NCBI GenBank assembly: GCA_003456125.1
Contig: DMPD01000047.1
Location: 1 to 17,607 of the forward strand
Source: Cyanobacteria bacterium UBA8156
GTDB taxonomy: Bacteria > Cyanobacteriota > Cyanobacteriia > Pseudanabaenales > Pseudanabaenaceae
Length of the DNA: 17,607 bases
Direction: 5' to 3'
Shown here: one piece after another, positions 15,076 to 17,607 of the stretch
How positions within the stretch are numbered: position 1 is the first letter of the stretch
Layout of the letters: each line of letters starts with the position of its first letter
Made by a program: the position numbers and the translations under genes
The notes under the pieces: generated by a model
Told to the model about the DNA's origin: nothing
The model's database searches: none
What the model saw: only the letters and a program-made list of their open reading frames with translations

Positions 15076-15903
15076 ATGAAGGCATCCCAAAAGCTGCTGC
15101 AACGGAAAGGAAAAGCCTTGGGTCTGGCGATCGCTGGTTTACTGGCGATCCTTGGGTTTTGGGGATCGCCGGCGTGGGCTCTCAGCGACGATTTGCGCTA
15201 CAACGCGCCGGAGTTATTGCCAGATAAGATGACCAATGTAGTGGACTTGGGCAAGCTGCTCAACGAAGCGCAGGAACAGCAGTTGACCCAGTCTTTGCAG
15301 GCCCTGGAAAGCCGTACCGGCTGGAAGTTGCGGGTATTGACCCAGGTGGATGTCACGCCGGGGCGAGCGGTAAAAGAGTTTTGGGGATTAAACGATCGCA
15401 GCGTTTTGCTGGTGGCGGATACGCGGGGCCGCAACCTCCTCAATTTCAGTGTGGGGGACGATGTGTACAAGCTGTTGCCCCGGACGTTTTGGATTGAGTT
15501 GCAATCTCGGTACGGCAACCAGTTTTTTGTCCGGGAGGAGGGCTACGATCGCTCGATTTTGGCGGCGGTGGAGGCGATCGCCGGCTGTTTGGAGCGGGAG
15601 GGCTGCGCGGTGGTGCCAGGTCTGCCCCAAGAGCAGTGGGTGTTGACGTTGATGACTTCGGTGGTGGGGGGCGCGATCTTTGGGTTTGCGGGCCATCCCC
15701 GCCACGAGGGCCAGGTGTTTGCCTGGAAGTGGGCCCTGGTGTTTGCGCCGTTGTGGGGGATGTTGTTTCTCGTCTTTGGCATTGGGCCGGTGGTGTCCCG
15801 CACCACGGAATGGTTGCCCCTGTTGCGGAATGCCGCTGGGTTTATCGGTGGCGCGACGATCGCCTACTTGGTGCCCCCCCCTCAGCGATCGCCCCAGATG
15901 TAA
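15076..15903 (+). CDS. TPM-domain protein, Psb32/TLP18.3-like
   Basis: A 275-residue exported or thylakoid-lumen protein with a TPM domain, the fold of plant TLP18.3 and cyanobacterial Psb32, linked to photosystem II repair and light stress. The N-terminus is a signal peptide or anchor (basic start, LGLAIAGLLAILGFWGSPAWA, probable cleavage after Ala35). The TPM domain covers about residues 45-175: VVDLGKLLNEAQEQQLTQSL, GWKLRVLTQVD, LVADTRGRNLLNFSVGDDV and QSRYGNQFFVREEGYDRSI. Three hydrophobic segments follow (TSVVGGAIFGFAG, ALVFAPLWGMLFLVFGIGP, NAAGFIGGATIAYLV), longer than plain Psb32. The start is ATG 15076, 3 bases after GGAGGG. The psb32 label is likely but not certain because of the extra C-terminal helices. 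Confidence 0.88.
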   Translation: MKASQKLLQRKGKALGLAIAGLLAILGFWGSPAWALSDDLRYNAPELLPDKMTNVVDLGKLLNEAQEQQLTQSLQALESRTGWKLRVLTQVDVTPGRAVKEFWGLNDRSVLLVADTRGRNLLNFSVGDDVYKLLPRTFWIELQSRYGNQFFVREEGYDRSILAAVEAIAGCLEREGCAVVPGLPQEQWVLTLMTSVVGGAIFGFAGHPRHEGQVFAWKWALVFAPLWGMLFLVFGIGPVVSRTTEWLPLLRNAAGFIGGATIAYLVPPPQRSPQM

Positions 15904-15978
15904 TTGGTTCACCAGAAACCAAAAACGGGCACCGCGCACCTTAGGATAAATGCTTGCCCCTTACCAAGCGATCGCGGC

Positions 15979-17184
15979 ATGAGCAGAGCAAACAAAGTAG
16001 TGTTGGCCTATTCCGGTGGTGTGGATACCTCGGTCTGCATTCCCTACCTCAAACACGAGTGGGGAGTGCAAGAAGTAATCACCCTGGCGGCGGATTTGGG
16101 GCAAGGGGATGAGTTGGAGCCGATCCGGCAAAAAGCACTGAATTCGGGGGCTGCGGTCTCGTTGGTGCAGGATGTGCGGGAGGAGTTCGTGCAGGACTAC
16201 GCCTTTGCTGCTGTGCGGGCCAATACCCTCTATGAGGCCCGGTACCCCCTTTCCACGGCGTTGGCCCGGCCCCTCATCGCCAAAATTCTGGTGGAGGCGG
16301 CCCGGGAGTACGGAGCGGATGCGGTGGCCCATGGCTGTACCGGCAAGGGCAACGACCAGGTACGGTTTGATGTTTCCATTGCGGCTTTGGCCCCCGACCT
16401 CAAGGTGTTGGCCCCAGCCCGGGAGTGGGGCATGAGCCGGGAACAAACCATTGCCTACGGCGAAAAATACGGCATTCTGTCGCCGGTGAAGAAATCTTCC
16501 CCCTACAGCATCGATCGCAACCTGTTGGGCCGCAGCATTGAGGCGGGTATCCTCGAAGATGCCTGGCAGGAACCCCCCGAAGAAATCTACCTGCTGACCA
16601 AGGCGATCGCCGATACGCCGAACGAACCTACCTACACCGACCTTCACTTTGAACAGGGGGTGCCGGTGGCCCTGGATGGCGAAGGGCTGGCCCCGATTGC
16701 CCTGGTCGAAAAACTCAATGCGATCGCCGGGGGAAATGGGGTAGGACGCATCGACATGGTAGAAAACCGGTTGGTGGGGATCAAATCCCGGGAAATTTAC
16801 GAGGTGCCGGCCCTGAGTGTGTTGATTGCGGCCCACCGCGACCTGGAAAGCCTGACCCTGACGGCGGATGTGACCCACTACAAACGGGGCATCGAAGAAA
16901 CCTACAGCCGGCTGATTTACGAAGGTCTTTGGTACAGCCCCCTCAAGCAAGCCTTGGATGCCTTCATCGCCAATACCCAACAACGGGTGAGCGGCACGGT
17001 GCGGGTGAAGTTTTTCAAGGGGAATGCCACCATCGTCGGCCGCAAATCGGCCTACGCCCTCTACGACGAAAGCCTGTCTACTTACTCCGAAGGCGATCGC
17101 TTCGACCACAAAGCGGCGGAAGGGTTTATTTATGTGTGGGGCTTGCCCACCCGCCTCTGGTCGGAAAAAAGCCGTACAATCTAG
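15979..17184 (+). CDS. argG: Argininosuccinate synthase
   Basis: ArgG joins citrulline and aspartate with ATP to form argininosuccinate, the penultimate step of arginine synthesis, in the cytosol. The 401-residue protein has the usual length. The N-terminal ATP pyrophosphatase loop is AYSGGVDTS (Ser12-Ser18), followed by [63 protein letters not shown] and [15 protein letters not shown]. The start is ATG 15979, which puts the P-loop at residue 10 as in homologues; the frame is open further upstream to the TPM stop but has no better start. It lies 75 bases after the TPM gene and 23 bases before the PH-domain gene. All catalytic motifs are intact. Confidence 0.97.
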   Translation: MSRANKVVLAYSGGVDTSVCIPYLKHEWGVQEVITLAADLGQGDELEPIRQKALNSGAAVSLVQDVREEFVQDYAFAAVRANTLYEARYPLSTALARPLIAKILVEAAREYGADAVAHGCTGKGNDQVRFDVSIAALAPDLKVLAPAREWGMSREQTIAYGEKYGILSPVKKSSPYSIDRNLLGRSIEAGILEDAWQEPPEEIYLLTKAIADTPNEPTYTDLHFEQGVPVALDGEGLAPIALVEKLNAIAGGNGVGRIDMVENRLVGIKSREIYEVPALSVLIAAHRDLESLTLTADVTHYKRGIEETYSRLIYEGLWYSPLKQALDAFIANTQQRVSGTVRVKFFKGNATIVGRKSAYALYDESLSTYSEGDRFDHKAAEGFIYVWGLPTRLWSEKSRTI

Positions 17185-17207
17185 GGGCCGGTTGGGTGCC
17201 CCAGGGC

Positions 17208-17607
17208 ATGTACGACAACGCTGCGATTCGGGATGCGGAAGTGGAGTTGTTCGATGGCGGCCCGGCTGTCATCGGCAGTTTGTCGCGGTTGTTTTGGGCC
17301 GTCGTGACGTTTGGTCTGGCGGCCCTCTATTTTTGGCTGGAGTCTGCGAACATTCGCTACCGCATCACCAGCCAACGGATTTTGATGGAATCCGGCTGGT
17401 TTCAAAAACAAATTGACACGATCGAGTTTTACACCATTGACGATATTCAAATGATCAAGCCCTTGGGGCAACGGTTATTGGGTACGGGCAACATGTTGTT
17501 GATCACCCGCGACAAAACCAACCCCGAAGTGCATCTGGTACGGATACCGGCCAACGTCCCCGCCCTCTACGAACAGATGCGCCCCTACATCGAAGATGCC
17601 AAGTATC
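17208..17607 (+). CDS. PH-domain (YdbS/bPH-like) membrane protein, 3' end outside the window
   Basis: The first 133 codons of a gene that runs off the window. The N-terminus is short and acidic (DNAAIRDAEVELFDGGP), then a probable membrane helix SLSRLFWAVVTFGLAALYFWL and the bacterial PH-like domain: NIRYRITSQRILMESGWFQKQ, YTIDDIQMIKPLGQRLLGTG, NMLLITRD and VRIPANVPALYEQM. The pattern RYRITSQRI followed by DIQ and RLLGTGN is characteristic of bPH (YdbS/YdbT-type) proteins, whose function is poorly known. ATG 17208 is the first start after argG, 23 bases downstream, so co-transcription is possible. The missing end prevents a judgement of total length. Confidence 0.8.
   Translation, partial: MYDNAAIRDAEVELFDGGPAVIGSLSRLFWAVVTFGLAALYFWLESANIRYRITSQRILMESGWFQKQIDTIEFYTIDDIQMIKPLGQRLLGTGNMLLITRDKTNPEVHLVRIPANVPALYEQMRPYIEDAKY

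Noticed and set aside
15961..17109. Open frame of 382 codons on the minus strand opposite argG
   Set aside because: Shadow of argG; no conserved motif and no start signal.

Overview
The window looks like a chromosomal segment of a cyanobacterium. The evidence is ndhO (a subunit specific to the oxygenic-phototroph NDH-1 complex), a Psb32/TLP18.3-type TPM-domain protein, the cyanobacterial DUF6887/DUF6888 pair, a Uma2 (DUF820) gene, and the octamer GCGATCGC (HIP1) scattered through genes and spacers. Genus cannot be settled from the sequence alone. There is no phage, transposon, CRISPR array or rRNA.

Layout. (1) 1-1379, accessory edge: a Uma2-family gene broken by a frameshift near 735, converging on an overlapping minus-strand pair of small genes (DUF6888 then DUF6887). 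(2) 1562-8030, a plus-strand run: acnB (TCA cycle aconitase), glcD (glycolate dehydrogenase), a small unknown gene whose start overlaps the glcD stop, ndhO, a VOC (glyoxalase-fold) protein, and two tandem NTF2/SnoaL-like paralogues. (3) 8072-10264: tRNA-Arg(UCU) with an unusual but compensated elbow base pair, then treY (maltooligosyltrehalose synthase), inactivated by a large internal deletion and a second, 1-base frameshift. (4) 10276-14985, minus strand: a cytoplasmic hybrid-type sensor histidine kinase, and an operon of rbgA/ylqF-like GTPase, bolA and a GPH-type MFS transporter. (5) 15076-17607, plus strand: the TPM protein (divergent from the GTPase), argG, and the first 133 codons of a PH-domain membrane protein cut by the window edge.

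How the parts fit. AcnB and GlcD are 45 bp apart and plausibly co-transcribed, joining citrate/isocitrate metabolism with photorespiratory glycolate oxidation. NdhO ties the same stretch to the plastoquinone pool. The VOC gene plus two NTF2-like paralogues is a compact set of three small barrel-fold proteins with no assigned reaction, and is the best candidate here for an undescribed function. The treY lesions remove the catalytic core, so this locus cannot make trehalose by the TreY/TreZ route unless there is another copy. Two broken genes in 18 kb could also reflect assembly errors, which read mapping would settle.
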